Assembly: GCA_050331475.1 (NCBI GenBank)
Contig: JBHJGU010000152.1
Span: 1 to 11,170, forward strand
Length of the DNA stretch: 11,170 nucleotides
Direction of reading: 5' to 3'
Source: JBHJGU01 sp050331475
GTDB lineage: Bacteria; Pseudomonadota; Alphaproteobacteria; Caulobacterales; Maricaulaceae
The notes under the pieces are model-generated. The model ran no database searches, was not told where the DNA came from, and was given only the letters and a program-made list of their open reading frames with translations. A program made the translations under genes and the position numbers. This document shows, in pieces, positions 1 to 7,622 of the stretch (position 1 is its first letter; each line of letters begins with the position of its first letter).

Positions 1-55
1 CGACCGCCCCGGCCGCCACGCCGCAGATCAAATCACGCCGCGAAACCACTATCAT
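1..55 (-). CDS. Partial gene start with Tat (twin-arginine) signal peptide
   Basis: The window edge cuts this gene, leaving 18 full codons that read MIVVSRRDLICGVAAGAV. Seen directly: an ATG at 55-53, a strong Shine-Dalgarno GGGGAGG at 67-61 with a 5-base spacer, and an S-R-R-D-L-I core followed by a small hydrophobic Ala/Gly/Val stretch. The twin arginine plus this mild hydrophobic region is the pattern of Tat signal peptides, which export folded, often cofactor-bearing proteins through TatABC. The mature protein lies outside the window, so its function is unknown. It is transcribed away from the AsmA-family gene, with 139 bases between the two starts. A chance 18-codon frame is possible, but a good ribosome binding site together with a Tat motif makes a real gene more likely. 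Confidence 0.7.
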   Translation of the reverse strand, partial: MIVVSRRDLICGVAAGAV

Positions 56-94
56 CTCAACCTCCCCGCCCTCGCTCCAAACTTATCCGTTGAA

Positions 95-121
95 TTGGGC
101 CGACCCAAGGCGAAAATCGCC
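95..121. repeat. Two abutting short inverted repeats in divergent gap
   Basis: The 139-base gap between the two divergent genes holds two perfect 5-bp hairpins back to back. The first is TTGGG / CCCAA (95-99 with 104-108, 4-base loop). The second is GGCGA / TCGCC (109-113 with 117-121, loop AAA). They leave no base between them. They could be an operator or a leader structure for either divergent gene. Each stem is short, so chance is a fair alternative. I see no convincing sigma-70 promoter in the gap. Confidence 0.3.
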
Positions 122-183
122 ATGAAAGCGACCCGATCTGCGAACAAACTCGCGACTTACGGGTTGGTTGCGTGAGCGACTGT

Positions 184-189
184 GGGAGG
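184..189 (+). promoter_or_regulatory. Ribosome binding site deciding the GTG start of the AsmA-like gene
   Basis: GGGAGG lies 5 bases before GTG 195. The frame is also open upstream to a TTG at 168, but that codon has no Shine-Dalgarno sequence. It would also add nine residues (with R, E, R, E) in front of the membrane anchor. The site therefore supports GTG 195 as the start. Confidence 0.65.
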
Positions 190-194
190 CGTGC

Positions 195-2867
195 GTGGGT
201 AAGGTGATTTTCGGGTTTTTGGTCGTCATCGGTTTGCTCCTCGCCGCTTTGGCGATTGCGCCCTTCCTGATCCCCCAAGACGTCTATCGCGCGCAACTCA
301 CAGCCGCCGCCGAACGTGCGTTGGGGCGCGAGGTGGCGGTGGATGGGGATTTGTCGCTGAGCCTGCTACCCACCCTCCAAGCTCGAGCGGGCGTTTTGCG
401 CGTCGCCAACCCCGAGGGGTTTACGGAGGCGCACTTCCTCACCGCGGAACGTTTTGCCGCGGGGGTTAAAATCCTGCCCCTGCTCTCGGGTCGCGTGGAG
501 GTCGCCGAATTGGTGCTGACCCGACCGTCTTTGTCGCTAGAACGGCGCGCGGATGGGGCTGTGAATTGGTCATTTGGCGCGCCAGCCGAGGCCGGGTCAG
601 AGCCCGGCTCCGCCCCGGACGGCGAAGCGCCCGCCCCTAGCGGGCCGCCAGACGCGGCGTCATTTGACGCAAGCCTTGGCGATATCAGGCTGGTCGACGG
701 ACGGGTTCGCTATATCGATGCGGTCGAGGGGGTGGATCGGGAGATCACCCACGCCGATGTCACCGTCTCTTTGCCCAGCCTCGACCGTCCCGCCCGCTTG
801 GACTTAGGCCTCAAGGTGGATGGGGAGCGGCTCGACGCGCGTTTGGATGTGGAAAAGCCCCGCGCGATCCTTGACGGTCAAGAGACCGTTTTAGCGTTGA
901 CGCTCGGCGGGGACCTGGTGGAGGGCGGCGTTCAGGGTCGCGCGGCGATCGGCGATGACCCGGAGGGCGATTTCACCTTCGACGTCGCCATCACCGACGC
1001 CGAACGCTTAATCGCGCTCGCGGGGCTCGACGCGCCGCCAGCGGGCTTGGTCCAAGCGCTTAACGCGGCGGGGTCAGCTCGGATCATCGGCGATCAGATT
1101 ACGGTCTCGGATTTAACCGTGCGCGCGCGGGCTCCGCAGCTTGAGGCGGATTACATGGGCGGCGCGCAAATCAACGGCGCTGTGGTTCGGCTTGATGGCG
1201 AGGCGCGCGCTGAGATGGGCGATCTGGAGGCCTTGCTGGGCGAGCTGCCCGTGGATCCGCCCCCGCCGGGCGTGCTCAGACAGCTCAATTTTGAAGGCGG
1301 CGTTTCGGGCCCGTTAGACGCACTGGCGATCCGCGACGCACAGGCGGAGCTGGCCTCCGATCTGTTGGCGGCGACGTATTCCGGCGGGCTACAGGTGCGC
1401 AACGAAACGTTGACCTTTGACGGCGCGGTCGAAATTGGCTCGGGCCAGCTCCGCGCGCTGGCGACCGCTTTAGGCGCGGTGATCCCGGAAACGTCGGGAC
1501 CGGTGTTTAACACCCTCGACATTACGGGCCGGCTCAGCGGCGATCAGACCGCTTTAGCCTTCGAGCAGGCGGAGATCGCGCTCGATGATTTGCGCGCGAA
1601 CGGTCGGCTTGCGGTTAACCTCGCTGGGAGCCGACCGCGGCTGGACGGCCGGCTTGACCTTGCGGCCGCGGATTTATCGCCCTACCTCGGCGAACCTGAA
1701 ACCACCGCCTCTGGCGGAGTGGCGCCTTGGTCGACCGATCCGCTCGACCTATCCGGGCTGGGCGCGGTGGACGCGTCCCTCGCGCTATCGGTGGAGGGTT
1801 TGCGGGTGCGCGATCTGGCGATTGGCGCGGGCGCGATGACCGTGACCTTGCAAGACCGTGCGCTAAACATCGACATGCCGGAGCTGGGCCTTTACGGCGG
1901 CCAAGTCGCCGGCCAATTCGGTTTGAACGCTCGCTCCGAAGCCCCCCAAATGACCCTCGCGGTGAACATGGACGACGTCCAAGCTCAGGGCCTGCTCTCG
2001 GCTGTGGCGAAGTTCGACCGGCTCAGCGGCGTTGGAACTGCGAAGCTCGACGTCACCGGCCGCGGCGCCAGCCAAGCGGCCTTGATGCGCAGCCTGTCCG
2101 GTTCGGGGGGATTTGACTTCGTCGACGGCGAGGTGACCGGTGTGAATTTCACCCAAATCGCGGCCGTGCGCACCCAATTGGCCGACGTGAATATCCTGGA
2201 TTTGGGCAAAGTGGCCGCCGCACTGTCGACATCGGAGGCGCGCGAGGCCTTGTCGTCGAACGCGCGCACCGACTTCTCCGAATTCCAAGGCACGTTCACG
2301 ATCGCCAACGGGGTCGCGCGCACCGATGACCTCGCCGTGGCGGCGCCCGGGGTGCGGGTCACCGGCGAAGGCGAGTTGGATATTGGCGGGCAGAGCGCCG
2401 ATCTGCGATTGCGTCCGCGCATAGTGGCGTCTGCGGATACCCAGGCCGAGCGGGATGGCGGGCTCGTGGTGCCGCTGCGGATCGCCGGGCCGTGGAACGG
2501 GATTTCGCCCAGCCTGGATCAGCAAGCCGTCGTGCAAAGCCTCACCCAATCCTCCGCGGTGCGCGAGCAAGCCGGCGCGCTGATTGGCCAAGCCCTTGGA
2601 TTGGAACGGTTAGAGCCCGCGGCGAATGGCGAGACCTCGACCCAATCGTCCGCCGCCGGAAGCCTGGCGACAGGTCTTTTAAACGCGCTGACCCAAGGCG
2701 GCGATCAGGACGCGCCGGCCGCCGAGCCCACGGACGAACCCGCTGTGGACGACGCGGACGCGCCCGAACCGAGCGTGGAGCAACAAGCGGTCGAGGCGTT
2801 GGGCGCCTTGTTTAATCGCCGCCGCACACGGGAGCCGGAACCCAGCGACGACCCGCCGCCTCAATAG
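195..2867 (+). CDS. AsmA family protein (inner-membrane-anchored, periplasm-facing)
   Basis: The protein has 890 residues from GTG 195. One N-terminal membrane helix (about 4-25) precedes the AsmA N-terminal hallmark, with the A-L-G-R-E-V-x-V-D-G-D-L motif at 42-53 and L-S-L-L-P-T-L just after. A long beta-rich body follows. A C-terminal AsmA module spans about 633-775, opening with L-S-G-S-G-G and ending near the conserved P-L-R-I-A-G-P-W. The region 128-158 is a Pro/Ala/Gly-rich linker, and the last 90 residues are acidic and Pro-rich with a short R-R-R cluster. AsmA-like proteins (AsmA, YhdP, TamB relatives) are tied to phospholipid movement to, and assembly of, the outer membrane. That role here is inferred from family. 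The gene diverges from the Tat-signal gene, and its last 7 bases overlap the end of the methyltransferase gene on the other strand. Confidence 0.9.
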   Translation: MGKVIFGFLVVIGLLLAALAIAPFLIPQDVYRAQLTAAAERALGREVAVDGDLSLSLLPTLQARAGVLRVANPEGFTEAHFLTAERFAAGVKILPLLSGRVEVAELVLTRPSLSLERRADGAVNWSFGAPAEAGSEPGSAPDGEAPAPSGPPDAASFDASLGDIRLVDGRVRYIDAVEGVDREITHADVTVSLPSLDRPARLDLGLKVDGERLDARLDVEKPRAILDGQETVLALTLGGDLVEGGVQGRAAIGDDPEGDFTFDVAITDAERLIALAGLDAPPAGLVQALNAAGSARIIGDQITVSDLTVRARAPQLEADYMGGAQINGAVVRLDGEARAEMGDLEALLGELPVDPPPPGVLRQLNFEGGVSGPLDALAIRDAQAELASDLLAATYSGGLQVRNETLTFDGAVEIGSGQLRALATALGAVIPETSGPVFNTLDITGRLSGDQTALAFEQAEIALDDLRANGRLAVNLAGSRPRLDGRLDLAAADLSPYLGEPETTASGGVAPWSTDPLDLSGLGAVDASLALSVEGLRVRDLAIGAGAMTVTLQDRALNIDMPELGLYGGQVAGQFGLNARSEAPQMTLAVNMDDVQAQGLLSAVAKFDRLSGVGTAKLDVTGRGASQAALMRSLSGSGGFDFVDGEVTGVNFTQIAAVRTQLADVNILDLGKVAAALSTSEAREALSSNARTDFSEFQGTFTIANGVARTDDLAVAAPGVRVTGEGELDIGGQSADLRLRPRIVASADTQAERDGGLVVPLRIAGPWNGISPSLDQQAVVQSLTQSSAVREQAGALIGQALGLERLEPAANGETSTQSSAAGSLATGLLNALTQGGDQDAPAAEPTDEPAVDDADAPEPSVEQQAVEALGALFNRRRTREPEPSDDPPPQ

Positions 2868-3793
2868 GCGCGCTTGCGCAACGCCACCAAGTCTTGCCAG
2901 TTTGGGATGACTTCGGGTTCGATTGTCAAAACGTCGAAGCCGAAATCCGCCCAAGTCGCGCGCACATAATCATGGGCGATAAAGGCGTTGCCAAATTGCT
3001 CAGGATCGGCGCCCACGTCTGAGGCTGTGTCGTCATAGACTTTCAAAAACGCGAAGCCGCGCTCCCGATAAACGGCCCGCCACTGCGTAAAGCTTATATC
3101 GTTACGCGCCAGCATTTTGGCGTAGCGCTCTTCTTCGGCGTATTTCTCCAGCCGGGCCTCGGCATGGATGGTGACGATTAAGACGCCGCCAGGCCGTAAA
3201 ATCCGATAAAGCTCAGCGAGCCAAGCCTTGTGCGCGCTTTCGCTGAAATGGGTGAAAATGGACCACGCGTAAACAACGTCGAAACTCGCCGCCTCCGCCG
3301 GACAGGGCGGGGTGGGCTCAAGGGGCAAATAGCGCGCGAATGGCAAAGCCTCCGCCAGCCAATCCAGGGCCGCCGGATTGACCTCCGCGCCCCAATAGCG
3401 GTCGCGCGGCCGATAGCGCGTTAAGGGTCGGAGCAGCCGCCCGGTGCCACAGCCGAAATCGAGAATGTCGAGCCCCGCCTCGGTGTCGCGCGCATGCTCA
3501 TCGATTTGCCGGGCCACAGCGATGGCGTGGCTCATGCCGCCGCGGACCGCGTACTCAGCGCCGTTATCGCTGAGCGGGCTTAGCCCGGGCGTGTTCGGAA
3601 TTGGCCCCCCGATAAGGATCGACTGTAAGCGCGGCTCCGCAATGGCTAAGTCGCACAGCGCCTTGAGCACGTCCTTACGCGTCGCCTGCTCGCGATACCA
3701 CGCCACCGCCTCCGGTACGCCGAGCCGGCGGCACGCCTGCTCCCATCCCACCGCGTCTTCAACCGCTTGGCGCAAATCCGCAACGCCGATCAC
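2861..3793 (-). CDS. Class I SAM-dependent methyltransferase
   Basis: About 310 residues from GTG 3793. The SAM-binding Rossmann core is clear. Motif I is LDILDFGCGTGR (108-119), followed by an acidic ribose-contacting residue in W-G-A-E-V-N (E137). Next come F-D-V-V-Y-A-W-S-I-F-T-H-F (171-183) and a post-motif I-L-R-P-G-G-V-L-I-V-T (198-208). About 100 helical residues precede the core, with a P-I-P-N-T-P stretch near 64-69, and a roughly 100-residue region follows it. These flanking parts probably set the substrate, which I cannot name. Start choice: GTG 3793 has AAAGGGG 7 bases upstream (3807-3801). An in-frame ATG at 3811 would add six residues but has no Shine-Dalgarno. The gene converges on the AsmA-like gene with a 7-base overlap of 3' ends and lies 74 bases behind the lipoprotein gene on the same strand. 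Confidence 0.85.
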   Translation of the reverse strand: MIGVADLRQAVEDAVGWEQACRRLGVPEAVAWYREQATRKDVLKALCDLAIAEPRLQSILIGGPIPNTPGLSPLSDNGAEYAVRGGMSHAIAVARQIDEHARDTEAGLDILDFGCGTGRLLRPLTRYRPRDRYWGAEVNPAALDWLAEALPFARYLPLEPTPPCPAEAASFDVVYAWSIFTHFSESAHKAWLAELYRILRPGGVLIVTIHAEARLEKYAEEERYAKMLARNDISFTQWRAVYRERGFAFLKVYDDTASDVGADPEQFGNAFIAHDYVRATWADFGFDVLTIEPEVIPNWQDLVALRKRAY

Positions 3794-3867
3794 TGGCCCG
3801 CCCCTTTGCATGGAAAAAAGGCGGGGTATCGTGTCCGCATCGGCCCGGCAAGCGATAGCCGCCGCAG

Positions 3868-4299
3868 TTAAGCCCCAAAAAGCGCCACCGGGAACTGACC
3901 TTGGGCGCCGGCGCTGAATTCACCCCGACAAATCTCTCCGCCCATTAAGTCGAACGGGCAAACGAACACATCATCGGGATGATCAAACGTAATGGTCAGC
4001 TTACCGTCGGGCTCCACAACATAGGCGCATTGGCCAGAGGCCACGTCGTCGAGCGACAAGCTATCCGTCCGCATGCCTCCGCCGCCCGTGCGGTCAAGCT
4101 CGACGGTGTCGCCGTCGGGACGGCTCAGTGCGCACTCCACGTTCCAGCCGCGCACGCCGATGAGGCTTAACGCAAATAAAGCGCTTTCCGGGCTTTCGGT
4201 TTGGGTTTGAGTGTTCGACGCCGGCGTCGCGCATCCCGACACGGCAACCGTGAGGCATGCAACGACGACCGCGGCAAACAATGGTTTGCGCGTGGTCAT
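3868..4299 (-). CDS. Small lipoprotein of unknown function
   Basis: 143 residues from ATG 4299. The N-terminus is M-T-T-R-K-P, then a hydrophobic stretch, then a lipobox V-S-G-C with the lipidated Cys at 23. The mature part (about 121 residues) begins with a Ser/Thr/Gln-rich linker. It carries four cysteines (C56, C91, C114, C124), which could form two disulfides in the periplasm. A poly-Gly stretch sits near 72-75. The residue after the Cys is Ala, not Asp, which in the enterobacterial Lol rule favours transport to the outer membrane; that is inference. The start is set by AAGGAG at 4315-4310, which is 10 bases before ATG 4299. A TTG at 4308 lies almost on that site and is too close. I do not recognise the family. 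It is likely co-oriented and possibly co-transcribed with the methyltransferase downstream, and it diverges from the transpeptidase-like gene. Confidence 0.8.
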   Translation of the reverse strand: MTTRKPLFAAVVVACLTVAVSGCATPASNTQTQTESPESALFALSLIGVRGWNVECALSRPDGDTVELDRTGGGGMRTDSLSLDDVASGQCAYVVEPDGKLTITFDHPDDVFVCPFDLMGGEICRGEFSAGAQGQFPVALFGA

Positions 4300-4471
4300 C
4301 GTGATCAATCTCCTTGGATCACTGTGAACTGAATTGAACGCGCGTTTTGTGCCGAATGCTGCGGTGCAAAGTACAGAGCCGCGTTGTGGCGCATTTCGTC
4401 GCGGTCAAGCGCCGGTGGTCCCTGAGCTCTGGATTTGCCAAGCCCAGCCCGCTGGGTTTAGCTCTGCGTCC
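4300..4471. promoter_or_regulatory. Divergent intergenic region with hairpin before the GGT-like gene
   Basis: This 172-base gap must hold promoters for the lipoprotein (minus) and the transpeptidase-like gene (plus), but I cannot pick out convincing -35/-10 pairs. At 4440-4459 an imperfect stem (AAGCCCAG with CTGGGTTT, one G-T wobble, 4-base loop CCCG) ends 12 bases before ATG 4472. That is where a Shine-Dalgarno would be expected, and none is obvious. The frame of the plus-strand gene is open back to a TTG at 4334, but that extension does not look like protein and would bury the signal peptide. Confidence 0.4.
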
Positions 4472-6235
4472 ATGAAAACTTTGCTCCGCTCCGTCGCGCT
4501 GGGGGGATTGGCGATGCTGATGCCTGGCGCGGTCTTCGCTCAAGTCGACCTTCAACAGCCCGGTGATCGGGTGTCGGGTGACTTCTTCGCAACCCGCAGC
4601 CCGGTGATCGCGCAAAACGGCATGGCCGCGACCGCGCATCCGCTGGCGAGCCAGATCGCGATCGACGTGCTAAAAGCGGGCGGCAATGCGGTGGACGCTG
4701 CGATCGCGGCGAACGCGGCGCTGGGGCTGATGGAGCCCACCGGCTGCGGGATTGGCGGGGACGTGTTCGCCATTGTCTGGGATCCCCAGACCAAAAAGCT
4801 TTATGGGCTGAACGGCTCGGGCCGCTCCCCCCAAGGGATGAGCCTTGAAGACCTCAAAGCCCGGTTGGGCGAGCGCGATCAAATCCCCCCCTTCTCCAGC
4901 CTCGCGGTGTCAGTTCCGGGCGCGGTGGACGGTTGGTTCGCCTTGCATGAACGGTTCGGCTCAACCGCCATGGCCGACATCTTGGCGCCCGCCATCCGCT
5001 ACGCCGAAGACGGTTTCCCCATGACCCAGACCATTGCGCGGTATTGGTCGGGCAATGTGCGCCGCCTGCAACGGGCCTATGAGGAGGGCGAGTTAGAAGA
5101 GTTCGATAACGCGCTCGCCACCTATTTCCCCGACGGCGCGCCAATCGCGGAAGGCGAGCTTTTCAAGAACCCCGACCTTGCCGCCACCTATCGCACGCTC
5201 GCCGAGGAGGGTCGCGACGCGTTCTACAAAGGCGAGATCGCGCAAACCATCGACGCGTATATGAAACGGATTGGCGGGCCTTTGCGCTATAAAGACTTCG
5301 CCGATCATCACTCCGACTGGGTGGAGCCGGTGTCGGTAAACTACCGTGGCTATGATGTTTGGGAGTTGCCGCCCAACACCCAAGGGATCGCGGCGCTGCA
5401 AATGCTCGCCATCCTGGAGGATTATGATTTAGCCGCCGAGCCGCCCATGAGCGCGCAAAGCCTGCATTGGCAGATCGAAGCGAAACGCCTGGCCTTTGAA
5501 GACCGCGCCCAATATTACGCTGATCCGGAGTTCGCGAACGTTCCGCTCGACGGCTTGGTGTCGAAAGACTACGCCGCCCAGCGCCGCGCCTTAATCGACG
5601 ACGATACCGCCCGCCAAACCGTCGGCCCTGGCGATCCGCCCGCGCTTGAGGCGGGTGACACCACCTATCTCACCGTGGCCGACAAAGACGGCATGATGGT
5701 CTCGCTCATCCAGTCGAATTATCGCGGCATGGGCTCGGGCCTGGTCCCGGACGGTTTGGGCTTCATGCTGCAGGACCGCGGTCAATTGTTTGCGCTCGAC
5801 CCGGAGCACGCCAACGTCTACGCGCCGGGCAAGCGGCCGTTTCACACCATCATCCCGGCTTTCGTGACCAAAGACGACGAACCCTATCTGTCCTTCGGCC
5901 TGATGGGCGGGGGCATGCAGCCCCAAGGCCATGTCCAGGTGCTGGTCAATCTGATCGATCACGGCATGAACGTCCAAGAGGCGGGCGACGCGGCGCGCTG
6001 GCGCCATGAGGGCACCGCCGAGCCAGACGGCGCCCCAAGCCGAGGTCGCGGCTATGTGGCGCTTGAAAGCGGGTTCCCAATCAAAACCCGCGCCGCGCTG
6101 GCCGCCCGGGGCCATGTTTTGCGCGGGTCGGACGGGGGCTTTGGCGGCTACCAGGCGATTTTGCGCGACCCCGAAACCGGGCTCTATCACGGTGCCTCGG
6201 AAATGCGTAAGGATGGCGCGGCGATCGGGTATTAG
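4472..6235 (+). CDS. ggt: Gamma-glutamyltransferase-like Ntn-hydrolase, secreted (GGT family, lid-loop-less type)
   Basis: 587 residues from ATG 4472. A Sec signal peptide (1-23, cut after V-F-A) is followed by family motifs G-N-A-V-D-A-A-I-A-A (71-80), G-C-G-I-G-G-D-V-F-A (91-100) and G-S-G-R-S-P (115-120, R118 matching the substrate-carboxyl Arg of GGT). The proenzyme should cleave itself before T397 in G-D-T-T-Y-L, giving a large subunit and a 191-residue small subunit with T397 as nucleophile. The G-G pair at 479-481 of M-G-G-G-M-Q-P-Q-G-H supplies the oxyanion site. Compared by eye with E. coli GGT, the segment carrying the lid loop is about 10 residues shorter. Several pocket residues also differ (S415, Y417, R436, L439, H458, T459), as in the YwrD-like or acylase-like branch. 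It probably acts in the periplasm on glutathione-like or other amide substrates; the exact substrate is open. The SIMPL gene follows 24 bases later. Confidence 0.92.
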   Translation: MKTLLRSVALGGLAMLMPGAVFAQVDLQQPGDRVSGDFFATRSPVIAQNGMAATAHPLASQIAIDVLKAGGNAVDAAIAANAALGLMEPTGCGIGGDVFAIVWDPQTKKLYGLNGSGRSPQGMSLEDLKARLGERDQIPPFSSLAVSVPGAVDGWFALHERFGSTAMADILAPAIRYAEDGFPMTQTIARYWSGNVRRLQRAYEEGELEEFDNALATYFPDGAPIAEGELFKNPDLAATYRTLAEEGRDAFYKGEIAQTIDAYMKRIGGPLRYKDFADHHSDWVEPVSVNYRGYDVWELPPNTQGIAALQMLAILEDYDLAAEPPMSAQSLHWQIEAKRLAFEDRAQYYADPEFANVPLDGLVSKDYAAQRRALIDDDTARQTVGPGDPPALEAGDTTYLTVADKDGMMVSLIQSNYRGMGSGLVPDGLGFMLQDRGQLFALDPEHANVYAPGKRPFHTIIPAFVTKDDEPYLSFGLMGGGMQPQGHVQVLVNLIDHGMNVQEAGDAARWRHEGTAEPDGAPSRGRGYVALESGFPIKTRAALAARGHVLRGSDGGFGGYQAILRDPETGLYHGASEMRKDGAAIGY

Positions 6236-6259
6236 CGCACTGGGACACGGGGGGCCGTC

Positions 6260-6997
6260 ATGGAGCGCAGTTCAGGGGTTATTGCGGGGCTGTTCGCCGC
6301 CCTGATCATGGCAGGCGCTGTGGCGTGGTCGGCGATGACGCTGGGTCAAGCCATTGTGGATCAGCGCGTTGTCGACAGGCGGGTCACGGTGAAGGGGCTC
6401 GCCGAGCGGGACGTGAAAGCCGACCTCGCGGTTTGGCCCCTGACGATAACGGCGGCGAACGACGATCTTGCGGATTTGCAGGAGAAGATCGACGCGGACG
6501 TCGCCCTGGTGCGCGCCTTCCTCACCGAGCGCGGCTTTGACGTGGCCGAGATCAGTCTGGGCCGGCTGCAAGTGCAAGACCGCGTGGCTCAGGGCTATGG
6601 CCAAGACTTCCAGCGCGGCGGCCGTTACGTGATCACCCAGCCCATGGTGGTGCGCTCGGAAAACGTCGACCGGGTCGCCCAAGTCAGCCGCGGCTTGGGC
6701 GAACTGGTGCGCCAAGGCGTCGTGCTGCAGGACTGGCAAGGTCCGGCCTATGTGTTCACTGGGCTCAATGGGATCAAACCGCAAATGATCGCCGACGCCA
6801 CCGCCAACGCCCGCGAGGCGGCGATCCAATTCGCCCAAGACGCCGGCACTCAGCTCGGCCCAATCGCCAACGCCAATCAAGGCGTTTTTGTGATCTTGCC
6901 GCGCGATGACATTCCCGGTGAGATTGAAAGCAATCAAATCTTCAAAACAGTCCGGGTCGTCTCAACAGTGACATATTTATTGGAAGCACAAACATAA
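6260..6997 (+). CDS. SIMPL domain (DUF541, YggE/BP26-like) envelope protein
   Basis: 245 residues from ATG 6260. One N-terminal hydrophobic helix (about 7-27) serves as an uncleaved anchor or signal. The SIMPL domain (PF04402) runs from about 41 to 243. It begins with R-R-V-T-V-K-G-L-A-E-R-D-V-K-A-D, a variant of the family's V-x-G-x-G/A-x-V-x-x-x-P-D opening. It continues with the predicted helix D-L-A-D-L-Q-E-K-I-D and ends with beta strands such as K-T-V-R-V-V-S-T-V-T-Y-L-L. Relatives are E. coli YggE, linked to oxidative stress, and Brucella BP26, a periplasmic oligomer; the molecular role is unclear. A G-rich tract (GGGGGG near 6249-6254) just upstream can serve as ribosome binding site. 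The 24-base gap to the transpeptidase-like gene suggests one operon. Confidence 0.88.
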   Translation: MERSSGVIAGLFAALIMAGAVAWSAMTLGQAIVDQRVVDRRVTVKGLAERDVKADLAVWPLTITAANDDLADLQEKIDADVALVRAFLTERGFDVAEISLGRLQVQDRVAQGYGQDFQRGGRYVITQPMVVRSENVDRVAQVSRGLGELVRQGVVLQDWQGPAYVFTGLNGIKPQMIADATANAREAAIQFAQDAGTQLGPIANANQGVFVILPRDDIPGEIESNQIFKTVRVVSTVTYLLEAQT

Positions 6998-7040
6998 CCT
7001 CCAAACTGCATTGTCTGTCTGTTTAATGAACGCGCGTCTC

Positions 7041-7065
7041 AGCGGAGCGTCATCGCTGTTCCGCT
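7041..7065 (+). terminator. Stem-loop between SIMPL gene and small secreted protein gene
   Basis: AGCGGA (7041-7046) pairs with TCCGCT (7060-7065). The stem can extend inward through GCG/CGC around the loop TCAT, with a 3-base bulge on the 3' side. It lies in the 102-base gap after the SIMPL stop. No T-run follows, so it is not a classic intrinsic terminator. It could equally be a leader structure of the next gene, whose start is 35 bases downstream. Confidence 0.3.
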
Positions 7066-7099
7066 AGCCTCCTGTCATGACAAGGATAGGAGATATGAG

Positions 7100-7609
7100 A
7101 TGCGAAACTTGCGCTCCCTTATGGCGACGGCCGCCGTCGCCGTGTTCGCCGCCGGCGCGCTTCAAGCCCAAGACTTTGGCGGCGGCGCCGCCGCAAACGG
7201 CTTTGCGACCCCCTATGACCCCGGTCTTGGCGCGCCCTTGCCCCCCAGCGTTGACCTGCAAGGTGGGCCGGTGATCGGCGCCCAGCCGGCGCAATACGTT
7301 TTCAATCGGGGCCGGGTGGACCGGGGCTTTGACCCGCGCTTCCAGGGCGGTCGAGGCTTCCAACAGCAAACGGCGTTTTTCCGACGGCCGCGCTTGAACG
7401 GTTTCCAGGTCGCCGCCTGCCGGCGCAATGCGCAGTTCTGCAATGGACGGCTGGGCGCCCAAGTGTTCTGCCAGACCCAAGGGTTTAACCGCGCCATTGG
7501 CTGGGACGTCACCCGGCGCGGCCGCAATGTCATCTCGCCTGTCACTGGGCAGTTCCGCACCCGGTTTGACAATTGCCAGGCCCTAAGGCGGGTGACCTGC
7601 GCGTTTTAG
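7100..7609 (+). CDS. Small secreted arginine-rich, cysteine-containing protein of unknown function
   Basis: 169 residues. The start is well defined: AGGAG at 7088-7092 sits 7 bases before ATG 7100. A Sec signal peptide (1-23, likely cut A-L-Q-A before Q24) leads to a Gly/Pro-rich region (24-65). An Arg/Gly/Phe/Gln-rich middle (66-102) follows. The C-terminal part contains all five cysteines (C107, C114, C124, C159, C167), and the protein ends C-A-F. The whole protein has no Lys, Glu or His: its charge comes from 21 Arg against 7 Asp, so the mature form is strongly basic. An odd number of cysteines leaves one free or available for an intermolecular bond. I do not recognise the family. Export to the periplasm or outside is well supported; function is not. 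It converges with the acyl-CoA dehydrogenase gene. Confidence 0.8.
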   Translation: MRNLRSLMATAAVAVFAAGALQAQDFGGGAAANGFATPYDPGLGAPLPPSVDLQGGPVIGAQPAQYVFNRGRVDRGFDPRFQGGRGFQQQTAFFRRPRLNGFQVAACRRNAQFCNGRLGAQVFCQTQGFNRAIGWDVTRRGRNVISPVTGQFRTRFDNCQALRRVTCAF

Positions 7610-7622
7610 AGCGCCGCGCCGC

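Noticed and set aside
56..130. Sigma-70-like promoter for the Tat gene (TTGGGT, 17-base spacer, TAAGTT on the minus strand)
   Set aside because: The spacing is ideal but the match to consensus is about half in each box, which is common by chance.
122..175. 17-codon frame MKATRSANKLATYGLVA between the divergent genes
   Set aside because: It has no Shine-Dalgarno, lies directly after a palindrome, and nothing in it resembles a known peptide. Chance is the simplest reading.
1863..2591. Long minus-strand open frame within the AsmA-like gene
   Set aside because: It is a GC-rich antisense shadow: its composition is Arg/His/Gly-rich, it shows no motifs, and the plus-strand gene explains the region.
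4334..4471. N-terminal extension of the GGT-like protein from TTG 4334
   Set aside because: It would place 46 non-conserved residues in front of a clear Sec signal peptide beginning at ATG 4472.
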